A DNA stretch of 64,000 bases from Andreesenia sp964489735. Lineage in GTDB: Bacteria; Bacillota; Clostridia; Tissierellales; Gottschalkiaceae. The notes under the pieces are model-generated. The model saw only the letters and a list, made by a program, of their open reading frames with translations. It had not been told where the DNA came from and did no database searches. Position 1 is the first letter of the stretch. Every line of letters starts with the position of its first letter. The stretch spans positions 1 to 64,000 of the forward strand of contig CAZBAL010000005.1 of assembly GCA_964489735.1 (NCBI GenBank). The letters run 5' to 3'. Below are positions 53,462 to 61,594 of the stretch, piece by piece. Position numbers and translations under genes: made by a program.

Positions 53462-54802
53462 CTATTTTATCTCCTTTAGATCTCTCTTCTGACTATCCAG
53501 ATAGATAATAACCTTTTCTATCCTTTTGTCAGTAACTTCTAGAACTTTCATTCTCATGTTTTTATACTCAATCTCTTTTATATCATCTCCTGTTGGTATC
53601 TTTCCGAATAAATGAATTAGAAATCCATTCAATGTATCAAATTCATATACTGGAAGCTCTATTCCCAGATAATCTTCTAAATCCAAAAGGCTTATCGTAG
53701 CAATAGCTTCATAAGTATTTTCACCTACAGGTACAATTTCAAAATCTTCCTCAGTGTCATGCTCATCGAAAATATTTCCTACAATCTCCTCCACGATGTC
53801 CTCCATTGTCACAATACCAGCCGTACCGCCATATTCATCTATTACTATACCCATATGTGTCTTAGCTTCTTGAAGCTCTGCAAACAGAGTATCAAGTGAT
53901 CGGTAGGTCAGGACAAACATCGGCTTTCTCATATATCTCTCTATATTGAACAAATCAAAATACTTAGATAGATCCTTTTTATTGATTAAACATAGTAAAT
54001 CTTTAGTTGACAGTACTCCGATTATATTATCTATACTTCCTTCATATACAGGTAGTCTTGAATACTTTTTTCTACATATGGTTCTGATCAAATCTGATAA
54101 ACTTATATCATTTGGTACTGCCGCTATTTCCAACCTATGAGTCATTATATCCTCGACTTTTTTATTATTGAACTCAAATATGTTGTTTATCATTATCTTC
54201 TCGTGCTCATGTATGGTTCCTTTTTCCTCTCCAATGTCTATTAACATTCTGATTTCTTCTTCTGTGACATTGTTCTCGGTTTCATCAATCTTTATTCCAA
54301 ACATTCTAACAACAGCGTTCGTAGTCAATGTGAGTAGATTGACAAAAGGCTTTGCAATTTTAGATACCATATTCAAAGGTCCAATAACTGCATAGGCGAT
54401 TTTATCAGCTTTATTCATTGCTATCCTCTTAGGTACCAGCTCTCCCAGAACTAAAGAAAAGAAAGATAGTATTACCGTTATCAATATCACTGTTATGACC
54501 TTAAGCAACTCCACTGATATCGGTAAAGAAAATCTAATTAAAAAATCTACTATAGGTCCCGCAAATGATTCAGCAGCAAATGCACTGGCTAAGAATCCTG
54601 CTAATGTTATTCCCACTTGAATTGTAGCTAAAAACCTGCTCGGTTCGCTTAATAAGCCCATTATTTTTTGAGCTTTTCTATTTCCCTCTTTTGCCATCAA
54701 CCTTATTTTATTGTCATTAAGTGAAATTAGTGCTATCTCGGAGGCTGCAAAAAATGCATTTGCAACAATCAAGATAAACAAAAAAACTATTTTTCCAGTC
54801 AT
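53462..54802 (-). CDS. CNNM/CorC-type hemolysin-related membrane protein
   Basis: The 446-residue protein has the standard layout: a DUF21 membrane domain (residues 1-190, four segments, including FFAASEIALISLNDNKIRLM), a CBS pair (about 205-330; EDIMTHRLEIAAVP, IDEYGGTAGIVTMEDIVEEIVG) and a C-terminal CorC/HlyC domain. Such proteins move or sense magnesium or other divalent ions. It is upstream of, and coupled to, the ACT-DUF1801 gene. Confidence 0.92.
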   Translation of the reverse strand: MTGKIVFLFILIVANAFFAASEIALISLNDNKIRLMAKEGNRKAQKIMGLLSEPSRFLATIQVGITLAGFLASAFAAESFAGPIVDFLIRFSLPISVELLKVITVILITVILSFFSLVLGELVPKRIAMNKADKIAYAVIGPLNMVSKIAKPFVNLLTLTTNAVVRMFGIKIDETENNVTEEEIRMLIDIGEEKGTIHEHEKIMINNIFEFNNKKVEDIMTHRLEIAAVPNDISLSDLIRTICRKKYSRLPVYEGSIDNIIGVLSTKDLLCLINKKDLSKYFDLFNIERYMRKPMFVLTYRSLDTLFAELQEAKTHMGIVIDEYGGTAGIVTMEDIVEEIVGNIFDEHDTEEDFEIVPVGENTYEAIATISLLDLEDYLGIELPVYEFDTLNGFLIHLFGKIPTGDDIKEIEYKNMRMKVLEVTDKRIEKVIIYLDSQKRDLKEIK

Positions 54803-54961
54803 AAATAAAACCTCTTTTATGTTTAACTTTGTCTTTAAAACTACTCAAAACTACTCAAAAATTTTCAAATTTTATTAAATACAAATTAAATTTTATACAA
54901 TTGCCATCATAAATGAATCCACTGTCAACATTACTAGAATACCCATTTTTGAGACTGATAC

Positions 54962-56029
54962 CTATTTAGACAATTCCTTTTTAATAAGGCAGAACATATA
55001 TAAAAGTCCCAGATATCCTTCCATTGGATAAAATATGGATACCAATTTACTAAAAGAGAAAAGTCCCAAAATATAAATGAATACTGTAACTAAAACTGCA
55101 AATACTATATTCCCTTTTTTACCGCCAAATTTGAATACACTGCATACCGTCCACATCATAGCTGAACATGATGAAAACATTCCCAGCATAAGAACAACTG
55201 AAAAAACTGCTCCAAAGAAAACGGAAATCTTTTTGGCAAGATATAGCATGGGTATCGCAGTAGATGTTGCATTCTCGGCATTGAGAAGAATTGATGTACT
55301 CATTATTGCAATTGCTAATACTATTGCAACAGCTCCTAGTATTGCTCCATACTTTGCTTCTTTTCTTGTATTTGATGTCTTTCCAAGCTGTGTAAAATAG
55401 GTGCTGCCACTCAAAAAGTTAAGTGAAAGATAGAGTATCGCACTTACAAACCAGTTTGGTGAAGACTGTGATTTTTCAAGAAATGCTTCATTTTTACCAA
55501 TCTCCACGAAATTACTGTGATCAGTTATTACGGTTATCACTCCAACCGTTAATGTAAACACAATAATAATTGGACCAATTGCTGAAACGACTCTTACCAG
55601 CCTTTCAAACCCAATCAGATATGCAGTTAACACCATTATAGCCATAAAAGCAGATGCAATATACCTATTTACTCCATAATACTCATTTAATGTAGCACCT
55701 GCACCAGCAATCAACACGGGCATTATTAAAAGAAGTGTAACTGGTATCAGCCAAGAATAGAAAGTACCCAGCTTTTCGCCACAGTAATAATTAAACTGAT
55801 TGAAACCTCTTACCTCTCTATTTTCATACCCTAACTTGAGCAGTGCTTGCCCCATAAATAAAAAACCAATTAAATTTATCAAAACTATACCGTAACTCCA
55901 GTATCCATAGCTCGAAAAAAACTGCAATATTTCCTGCCCAGTTGCAAAGCCCGAACCTATCACCCAGGCTATAAACGCTCCGGCAAATTTAATAATATTC
56001 TTTCTGCTAAAATCTCTTTGAACTTCCAA
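54962..56029 (-). CDS. YkvI-family membrane protein (LeuT-fold carrier)
   Basis: A 355-residue protein with about ten membrane segments and the YkvI-type opening AGAFIAWVIGSGFATGQEILQFF, an unwound first helix as in sodium- or proton-coupled amino acid carriers. Substrate unknown. Translation starts at TTG 56029 with GAGGTGG 7 bases upstream. It is a single gene between the CNNM unit and the two-component system. Confidence 0.85.
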   Translation of the reverse strand: MEVQRDFSRKNIIKFAGAFIAWVIGSGFATGQEILQFFSSYGYWSYGIVLINLIGFLFMGQALLKLGYENREVRGFNQFNYYCGEKLGTFYSWLIPVTLLLIMPVLIAGAGATLNEYYGVNRYIASAFMAIMVLTAYLIGFERLVRVVSAIGPIIIVFTLTVGVITVITDHSNFVEIGKNEAFLEKSQSSPNWFVSAILYLSLNFLSGSTYFTQLGKTSNTRKEAKYGAILGAVAIVLAIAIMSTSILLNAENATSTAIPMLYLAKKISVFFGAVFSVVLMLGMFSSCSAMMWTVCSVFKFGGKKGNIVFAVLVTVFIYILGLFSFSKLVSIFYPMEGYLGLLYMFCLIKKELSK

Positions 56030-56138
56030 AAATCTACCACCTCAATATCTCATCTCTGATATATTTTATCATAATTCTGTCCTTATTTTGTCTCAACAGC
56101 TATTTTAGTGCTCTTATATAGAATAAAAGCCAAAATAA

Positions 56139-56166
56139 AAGGACTGTGCTTTACAACACAATCCTT
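56139..56166 (-). terminator. terminator overlapping the end of the sensor kinase gene
   Basis: AAGGATTGTG pairs with CACAGTCCTT, followed by TTATTTT. The kinase stop codon lies inside the hairpin. Confidence 0.75.
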
Positions 56167-57344
56167 ATTATAAATTCTTTTCCATCTGGACTAATAGCAT
56201 TTATCTCGCCTTTATGCTTTAATACTATTGCCCTTGCAAGGGAGAGACCTATTCCATAACCGCTTGTCTCACTGCTTCTGGACTTATCTCCTCTATAAAA
56301 TCTTTCAAAAACATAAGATAGATCACCTTTTTTAATATCAGATGAAATATTTTTCAGCTCAATTACAATCCTTCTGGACTCTCTTTTCATACTGAAATTG
56401 ATATCCGTATCCGCTGGAGAATACTTTATTGAATTATCTATTATTATTGAGAACAGCTGAGTTATAGACTTTTCATCTCCATGAAAAATAATATCTTCTT
56501 CTATAGAGGTAACCATCTTTTTACCCCCAACTTCTGCCACAGCTCTAAAGCTGTCCACTGTTTCTCTTGCTGTTTCTGATATAGAAAACTCATTATTGAT
56601 TATATCTGTGTGCTCCTCATCCATTCTGCTGAGTGATATCAGACCCGTTACAAGTTCAGACAATCTCGATACCTGTGAATGTATGTTTTTAGTCCATTCA
56701 CTCTCTCCGTGTTCCATTTCAAGCACATCAGTATTGGTATTAATAATTGTCAGTGGAGTCTTAAGCTCATGACCCGCATCTGTTATAAACTGTTTCTGCT
56801 TTTCATAACTTTCTGCTACAGGTGCTATCATCCTCTTTGAAAGAAGTACTATTATGGCAAAGATAGTACCTATTCCTGCAGTTGAAATTATTACACTTGC
56901 CTTTAAAAATGAATTATATATCTCCAAATCCTGCGAACAGTCTATAAATACAAGCAACGCTCCAGTTGGAGTTTCTTCAACTTTATATCTATAATTATCA
57001 ATAAAGCCTTTATTTTTATTTCCCTTAAGAACTTTTTTATAGTACTCGAGTACTTCCTTTCTAGTTTTTGATGCTATATTCACAGTGTCAACTTTGACTG
57101 GGTTCCCACTAATATCTGTTGTCACCGAAAAAAACCTTGTAGTATATCTGACTTCAGGCGACATATGCTGTAGTAATTCCGGGAAATAGCCATCATTTTC
57201 AGCTAGTACTTCAAGTATATTATCCGCCCTATTTGTAACTCTAGTATAATTGAGTAAGTTTATTCCGAAAATTATGACAAAAACTACTGCAGCAACTATT
57301 CCTATTGATAATGCGATGAATTTCATCCTTAATTTCTGAATCAT
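56151..57344 (-). CDS. sensor histidine kinase
   Basis: The 397-residue kinase has two membrane segments (about 10-30 and 150-170) around an external sensor region of roughly 120 residues, then HisKA with ITDAGHELKTPLTII (H box, about 192), N box SIIIDNSIKYSP and G box SGYGIGLSLARAIV. It shares one base with the response-regulator gene upstream and would phosphorylate that partner. The signal is unknown and there is no HAMP domain. Confidence 0.93.
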   Translation of the reverse strand: MIQKLRMKFIALSIGIVAAVVFVIIFGINLLNYTRVTNRADNILEVLAENDGYFPELLQHMSPEVRYTTRFFSVTTDISGNPVKVDTVNIASKTRKEVLEYYKKVLKGNKNKGFIDNYRYKVEETPTGALLVFIDCSQDLEIYNSFLKASVIISTAGIGTIFAIIVLLSKRMIAPVAESYEKQKQFITDAGHELKTPLTIINTNTDVLEMEHGESEWTKNIHSQVSRLSELVTGLISLSRMDEEHTDIINNEFSISETARETVDSFRAVAEVGGKKMVTSIEEDIIFHGDEKSITQLFSIIIDNSIKYSPADTDINFSMKRESRRIVIELKNISSDIKKGDLSYVFERFYRGDKSRSSETSGYGIGLSLARAIVLKHKGEINAISPDGKEFIIRIVL

Positions 57345-58015
57345 TATTTCTTCTCCAATGTATATCCGCTATTTCTTATAACTGTTATTTCTATATCTGC
57401 ACCAATCTGCTTCAACTTTTTCCTCAAATTCGAGATATATACCCATACTACATTTATCTCAGCATCTGAGTCAAAACCCCATATTTTTTCTAAAAGCCTT
57501 TCTGTAGAAATCAAATTATCTGGGTTTGCCATTAATGTTTCCATTATCTGATACTCTTTATTTGAAAGCCTTACTTCGCCATCCTCAGCCTTCAGCTCAT
57601 AGGTGGCTCTGTCTAAGTATGTATTGCTGAATTGAAGCAGATTATCCGTAACACCAGTCTGCCTTCTAGTAATAGTTCTGAGTCTCGCAAGAAGCTCCTT
57701 AGTATCAAACGGTTTAGTTAGATAATCATCCGCACCGCTATCCAATCCTAAAACCTTATCATCTATTTCCGATTTGGCAGTCAGCATAAGGACAGGGATT
57801 TTACTTCCACTACTCCTTATGTTCTTTAATACTTCTATTCCATCCATTTTTGGCATCATTATATCTAAAATAGCTACATCGTATTCACTATTCTCCAAAT
57901 AATAGAGTGCATCTTCACCATCGTATACTGGATCAACTGAATAATTATTGTGTTTCAGTATCATGACCAATGCATCTGAAAGCTGCTTTTCATCTTCAGC
58001 TAATAGTATTCTCAT
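57344..58015 (-). CDS. OmpR-family response regulator
   Basis: A 223-residue regulator: receiver domain with acidic pocket LLAEDEK, phospho-Asp in VAILDIMMPKMDG (about 51), Thr/Lys in LMLTAKSE and YLTKPFDTKELLAR; winged-helix DNA-binding domain at about 125-223 (LSNKEYQIMETLM, VWVYISNLRKKL). GAGGGTGGTG precedes the ATG. It is transcribed with the histidine kinase, so the pair forms a two-component system of unknown target. Confidence 0.95.
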   Translation of the reverse strand: MRILLAEDEKQLSDALVMILKHNNYSVDPVYDGEDALYYLENSEYDVAILDIMMPKMDGIEVLKNIRSSGSKIPVLMLTAKSEIDDKVLGLDSGADDYLTKPFDTKELLARLRTITRRQTGVTDNLLQFSNTYLDRATYELKAEDGEVRLSNKEYQIMETLMANPDNLISTERLLEKIWGFDSDAEINVVWVYISNLRKKLKQIGADIEITVIRNSGYTLEKK

Positions 58016-58083
58016 AACACCACCCTCTCTAATTACAAACTACTTACTTATATTATATTTTATCATATGAACCTTAACTGAAA

Positions 58084-58135
58084 CAAAAATAAACCCAGAA
58101 TTATCGGCTTAACTATTCCAATATTCCGGGTTTAT
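58084..58135 (-). terminator. terminator after panC
   Basis: ATAAACCCGGAATATT pairs with AATTCTGGGTTTAT on the minus strand, followed by TTTTG. Confidence 0.82.
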
Positions 58136-58197
58136 AGTACTTTTCTATTTGATTCTATATCTTAATTGTGAAACATAATTGATTAGGCTGCCGTTCC

Positions 58198-59034
58198 CTA
58201 CTCCCACTCAATAATACTATTATCTATAAGTCTTACCTTACCTACCCATACAGCTAGGGCTATTATTATATCTCTATCTATTTGCGTAATCTCTTCAAGT
58301 CCTGGATATGAAAGGATTTCTACATAATCAATTTCTCCCTCTATTTCCGACTTTAATGTTTCTTTTATATTTTCAGGATTTTTTTCTCCATCTCTGACCA
58401 TATCCTCTGATTTTATTAATGCTCTTGAAAGTGAGCGTGCCTTCTTTCTGTCTTTTTCATCTAGAAAAACATTTCTGGAGCTTTTTGCAAGTCCATCTTC
58501 CTCCCTCACTATAGGGCAAGGAACTATTTCAGTATCCATAAACAAGTCATCGACCATTCTCTTAATAACAGCAACTTGCTGAGCATCTTTCAATCCGAAA
58601 TATGCTCTATCAGCATTTACAATATTGAACAGCTTTGCAACTACGGTAGTAACTCCACTGAAATGGTGTGGTCTAGATTTTCCGCACAGCTTATCTGTTA
58701 TTCCACTTACATTCACTCTAGTAAAGTCTCCGTTAGGATATAGATCTTCATATTCAGGTTTAAATATGTAATCTACTCCTTCCTCTAAAAGCAGTTTCTT
58801 ATCTCTTCCAAAATCTCTTGGATAGACATCTAAATCTTCATTTTCACCAAATTGTGTGGGATTTACAAAGATTGATACTACAACAATGTCATTCTCTTCC
58901 TTTGACTTTTTCACAAGTGATAAATGCCCTTCATGAAGATATCCCATAGTAGGTACAAATCCTATAGTCTTTCCATTCTCCTTAATATCTCTGGCTATCT
59001 TTTTCATATCTTTTGCTGTAGAAATTACTTTCAT
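58198..59034 (-). CDS. panC: pantothenate synthetase
   Basis: PanC joins pantoate and beta-alanine with ATP. The 278-residue protein has the nucleotidyl-transferase motif FVPTMGYLHEGHLSLV (about 30-45), NPTQFGENEDLDVYPRD, and FGLKDAQQVAVIKRMV. It lies 25 bases after panB, so the two form an operon. No panD follows, so beta-alanine must come from another gene or source. Confidence 0.96.
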   Translation of the reverse strand: MKVISTAKDMKKIARDIKENGKTIGFVPTMGYLHEGHLSLVKKSKEENDIVVVSIFVNPTQFGENEDLDVYPRDFGRDKKLLLEEGVDYIFKPEYEDLYPNGDFTRVNVSGITDKLCGKSRPHHFSGVTTVVAKLFNIVNADRAYFGLKDAQQVAVIKRMVDDLFMDTEIVPCPIVREEDGLAKSSRNVFLDEKDRKKARSLSRALIKSEDMVRDGEKNPENIKETLKSEIEGEIDYVEILSYPGLEEITQIDRDIIIALAVWVGKVRLIDNSIIEWE

Positions 59035-59059
59035 TATCTCACCTTCTCAAAATATATTC

Positions 59060-59896
59060 TCAATATAATTTACTCAATACTTCATCATCTATACTAAATG
59101 TATGATTATCTTCCGGAAAATCTCCTTGTTTAACTTCACGACAATAAGCCTTTACCGCTTTTATAATTTCTTCATCTAGATGTGCATATTTTTTCACAAA
59201 CTTTGGAGTTTTCTTATTCATTCCAAGCATATCTTGGATTACAAGAACTTGTCCATCGCAATGCTTTCCTGCACCTATTCCTATTGTTGGAATATCCAGC
59301 TTTTCTGTGATCATTTTAGCAACTTTCTCAGGAATACATTCAAGAACTAAAGCAAATGCGCCTGACTCCTGAAGTATCAGTGCATCATCTATTATCCTTT
59401 TTACACTCTCTTCATTTTTAGCCTGAACTTTAAATCCACCCATCGCATTTACAGACTGTGGTGTAAGCCCTAAATGTCCCATGACAGGAATTCCTGCAGC
59501 AATAATCCCTCTAATCTTATCTGCAATTTCTCTACCACCTTCTAATTTAACGCCATTAGCACCAGATTCTCTTATAATCTTTCCTGCATTTCTTATAGAT
59601 TCCTCTACAGAAATATGGTAGCTGAGAAACGGCATATCCGTAACTATAAATGCCTGCTTAACTCCTCTTTTTACAGCTTTGGTATGATGAATCATATCTT
59701 CTACAGTTACTTTTAAAGTGTCCTCATATCCAAGCATAACCATCCCCAGCGAATCACCTACTAAAATGCAATTAACTCCCGATTCATCGAGTAGCTTCGC
59801 ATTAGTATAGTCATAGGCTGTCAAGACTGTTATTTTATCACCGGATAATTTCGAGTTCTTAAAAGAATTTACTGTGTATTTTTCCAATTCTCTCAT
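59060..59896 (-). CDS. panB: 3-methyl-2-oxobutanoate hydroxymethyltransferase
   Basis: PanB makes ketopantoate from ketoisovalerate and methylene-tetrahydrofolate. The 278-residue protein has ITVLTAYDYTNAKLLDESG, the metal site GDSLGMVMLGYEDT, GANGVKLEGG and the catalytic Glu in LVLECIPEKVA. GGATG lies upstream of the ATG. It is the first gene of panBC. The upstream stretch (59897-60016) includes the displaced 3' arm of the carB terminator. Confidence 0.96.
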   Translation of the reverse strand: MRELEKYTVNSFKNSKLSGDKITVLTAYDYTNAKLLDESGVNCILVGDSLGMVMLGYEDTLKVTVEDMIHHTKAVKRGVKQAFIVTDMPFLSYHISVEESIRNAGKIIRESGANGVKLEGGREIADKIRGIIAAGIPVMGHLGLTPQSVNAMGGFKVQAKNEESVKRIIDDALILQESGAFALVLECIPEKVAKMITEKLDIPTIGIGAGKHCDGQVLVIQDMLGMNKKTPKFVKKYAHLDEEIIKAVKAYCREVKQGDFPEDNHTFSIDDEVLSKLY

Positions 59897-60016
59897 CCTT
59901 TCTATGATATTTCAGTTTCCATATATAGTATAACACCATTTGACAAAGAACCATTATTGGATTATTAACCTCATTTCACATAAGTTGTTTATACAAAAAA
60001 AGAACCAAGAGGTATA

Positions 60017-61535
60017 GGTTCTATAATTTATAGTGTTGGTACTTTTAAAAAAGTATCAGCACTTTCTTAATTTAAAGCAAAAAAAAGACATATTGGCATG
60101 AAATCCTGTACAATGTTAAGTGACCAAACCAAACAAGTAAGGAGCGAGCCAATATGTCTATAACTAATTATATAATAAAACTACTAGGAATTAAAGATAA
60201 GAATATAGCCTTTACCGAAGAACAAAAAGAAGTCAGGATCAAGGATGTATTGTACACTAAACTGTTTGCTAAGTTAACTTATGAACCTAGCTGCTGTCAG
60301 GCTTGTGGCATTGTTAATGAGAAGTCCATTATCAGATATGGGTTTAAGACTTCGGTAATTAAACTACTACCAACAGCTGGTAATCCATGTCTTCTTTCTT
60401 TAAAGAAGCAAAGATTTTTATGTAAAGAGTGTGGGCAAACTTTTAGCGCCAATACCAGTGTTGTCGATAGAAACTGTTACATATCTAATATGGTTAAACA
60501 GCATATTCTTGTGGATTTAACAAAGAAAATCAGTGAAAAAGACATTGCCAGTACAAACTTTGTTTCACACAGCACTGTTTCAAGATGTATTGACCAGGAT
60601 TTCAAGTCTTTCAGCCCTGATTTAAATAGTCTTCCAGAAAACTTATGCTTTGATGAATTCAAGTCTACTAGAGATGCCAGAGGAGCTATGAGCTTTATCT
60701 TCTGTGATGCAGATACTCATGATGTTATTGATATTGTTGAAAACAGGCAGTTCTACTACCTACAGAGATATTTCATGAGGTTCAGTAAAAAGGCCAGAAC
60801 AAGTGTTAAGACAATATGCATAGATATGTATGTTCCATATATTAAGCTGATAAAAATGTTATTTCCGAATGCAAAAATCATCTTTGACAGATTCCATATC
60901 GTTAACTTGATCAGCAGATCTATGTCTAAGACTAGGATACAGGCAATGAAGAAGTTTTCTATTTATTCTATGGAGTACAAAAGACTAAAAAGATATTGGA
61001 AATTAATTCAGCTTGATTCAGAAAAACTAAACCAGGTAGATTTCAAGCATTATGTTCACTTTAGAAATTGGAAATGTAGTTATGATGTTGTGTATGAGTC
61101 AATTTCAGCCGATACTACTCTTCTGAAAACCTACAGAGCATACCAGATTTTTCTATCCGATATTAAGAACAGAAACTACAAACTACTGAAAATGCACTTA
61201 ATTGAAATGAAAGACAATTTAAGCCCTGAAATGAATATATCAATTAACACTTTACTAGAAAACTTTGTCTATGTTAGAAACGCACTAGAGTGCAGCTACT
61301 CCAATGGTTGCTTAGAAGGGATTAACAATTACATTAAAGTCCTTAAAAGAATTGCTTTCGGATACAAGAGTTTCTTTCACTTTAGAAACAGAATACTGAT
61401 TTCCAAGAAACTAATGATTCCAAAAAAAGAGAGCCAAGAAGCATATCCTTTCGCTTCTTAGCTCTCAACCATGTTTCTTAATATCTACTCGATTTCTTTG
61501 CCAAAATTAATACCAACACTATTTGACAAAGAGCC
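60017..61535 (+). mobile_element. intact ISL3-family insertion sequence
   Basis: The 1519-base element is bounded by related ends: left GGTTCTATAATTTATAGTGT and, read inward, right GGCTCTTTGTCAAATAGTGT. They share 18 of the first 25 positions, including the inner 12. The 8-base direct duplication GAGGTATA flanks it at 60009-60016 and 61536-61543, the length usual for ISL3. The left end also holds the hairpin GTGTTGGTAC/GTATCAGCAC with T-rich bases after it, which could block outside transcription. The transposase is complete. A second, solo left end is at 31153-31225. Confidence 0.95.
60154..61461 (+). CDS. ISL3-family transposase
   Basis: The 435-residue DDE transposase has a zinc-finger region (CCQACGIV with FLCKECGQTF, about residues 47-92), a helix-turn-helix near DIASTNFVSHSTVSRCI, then catalytic Asp in LCFDEFKSTRD, Asp in TICIDMYVPYI and Glu in NGCLEGINNYIK. 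No frameshift or stop interrupts it. AAGGAGCGAGCC precedes the ATG at the usual distance. It is read opposite to carB and panBC, and alone within the element. Confidence 0.95.
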   Translation: MSITNYIIKLLGIKDKNIAFTEEQKEVRIKDVLYTKLFAKLTYEPSCCQACGIVNEKSIIRYGFKTSVIKLLPTAGNPCLLSLKKQRFLCKECGQTFSANTSVVDRNCYISNMVKQHILVDLTKKISEKDIASTNFVSHSTVSRCIDQDFKSFSPDLNSLPENLCFDEFKSTRDARGAMSFIFCDADTHDVIDIVENRQFYYLQRYFMRFSKKARTSVKTICIDMYVPYIKLIKMLFPNAKIIFDRFHIVNLISRSMSKTRIQAMKKFSIYSMEYKRLKRYWKLIQLDSEKLNQVDFKHYVHFRNWKCSYDVVYESISADTTLLKTYRAYQIFLSDIKNRNYKLLKMHLIEMKDNLSPEMNISINTLLENFVYVRNALECSYSNGCLEGINNYIKVLKRIAFGYKSFFHFRNRILISKKLMIPKKESQEAYPFAS

Positions 61536-61562
61536 GAGGTATATCTGTATACCTCTTGATTC
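61536..61562 (-). terminator. carB terminator hairpin split from its T run by the IS
   Basis: GAGGTATA, TCTG, TATACCTC still forms an 8-base stem here. Removing the IS and one duplication copy restores a 10-base stem (AAGAGGTATA/TATACCTCTT) followed on the minus strand by GGTTCTTTTTTTG, now at 59998-60008. The T run is therefore 1.5 kb away from this hairpin. Confidence 0.8.
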
Positions 61563-61594
61563 TCTAAATTATTTCTTATTTATCAAATAAACTT

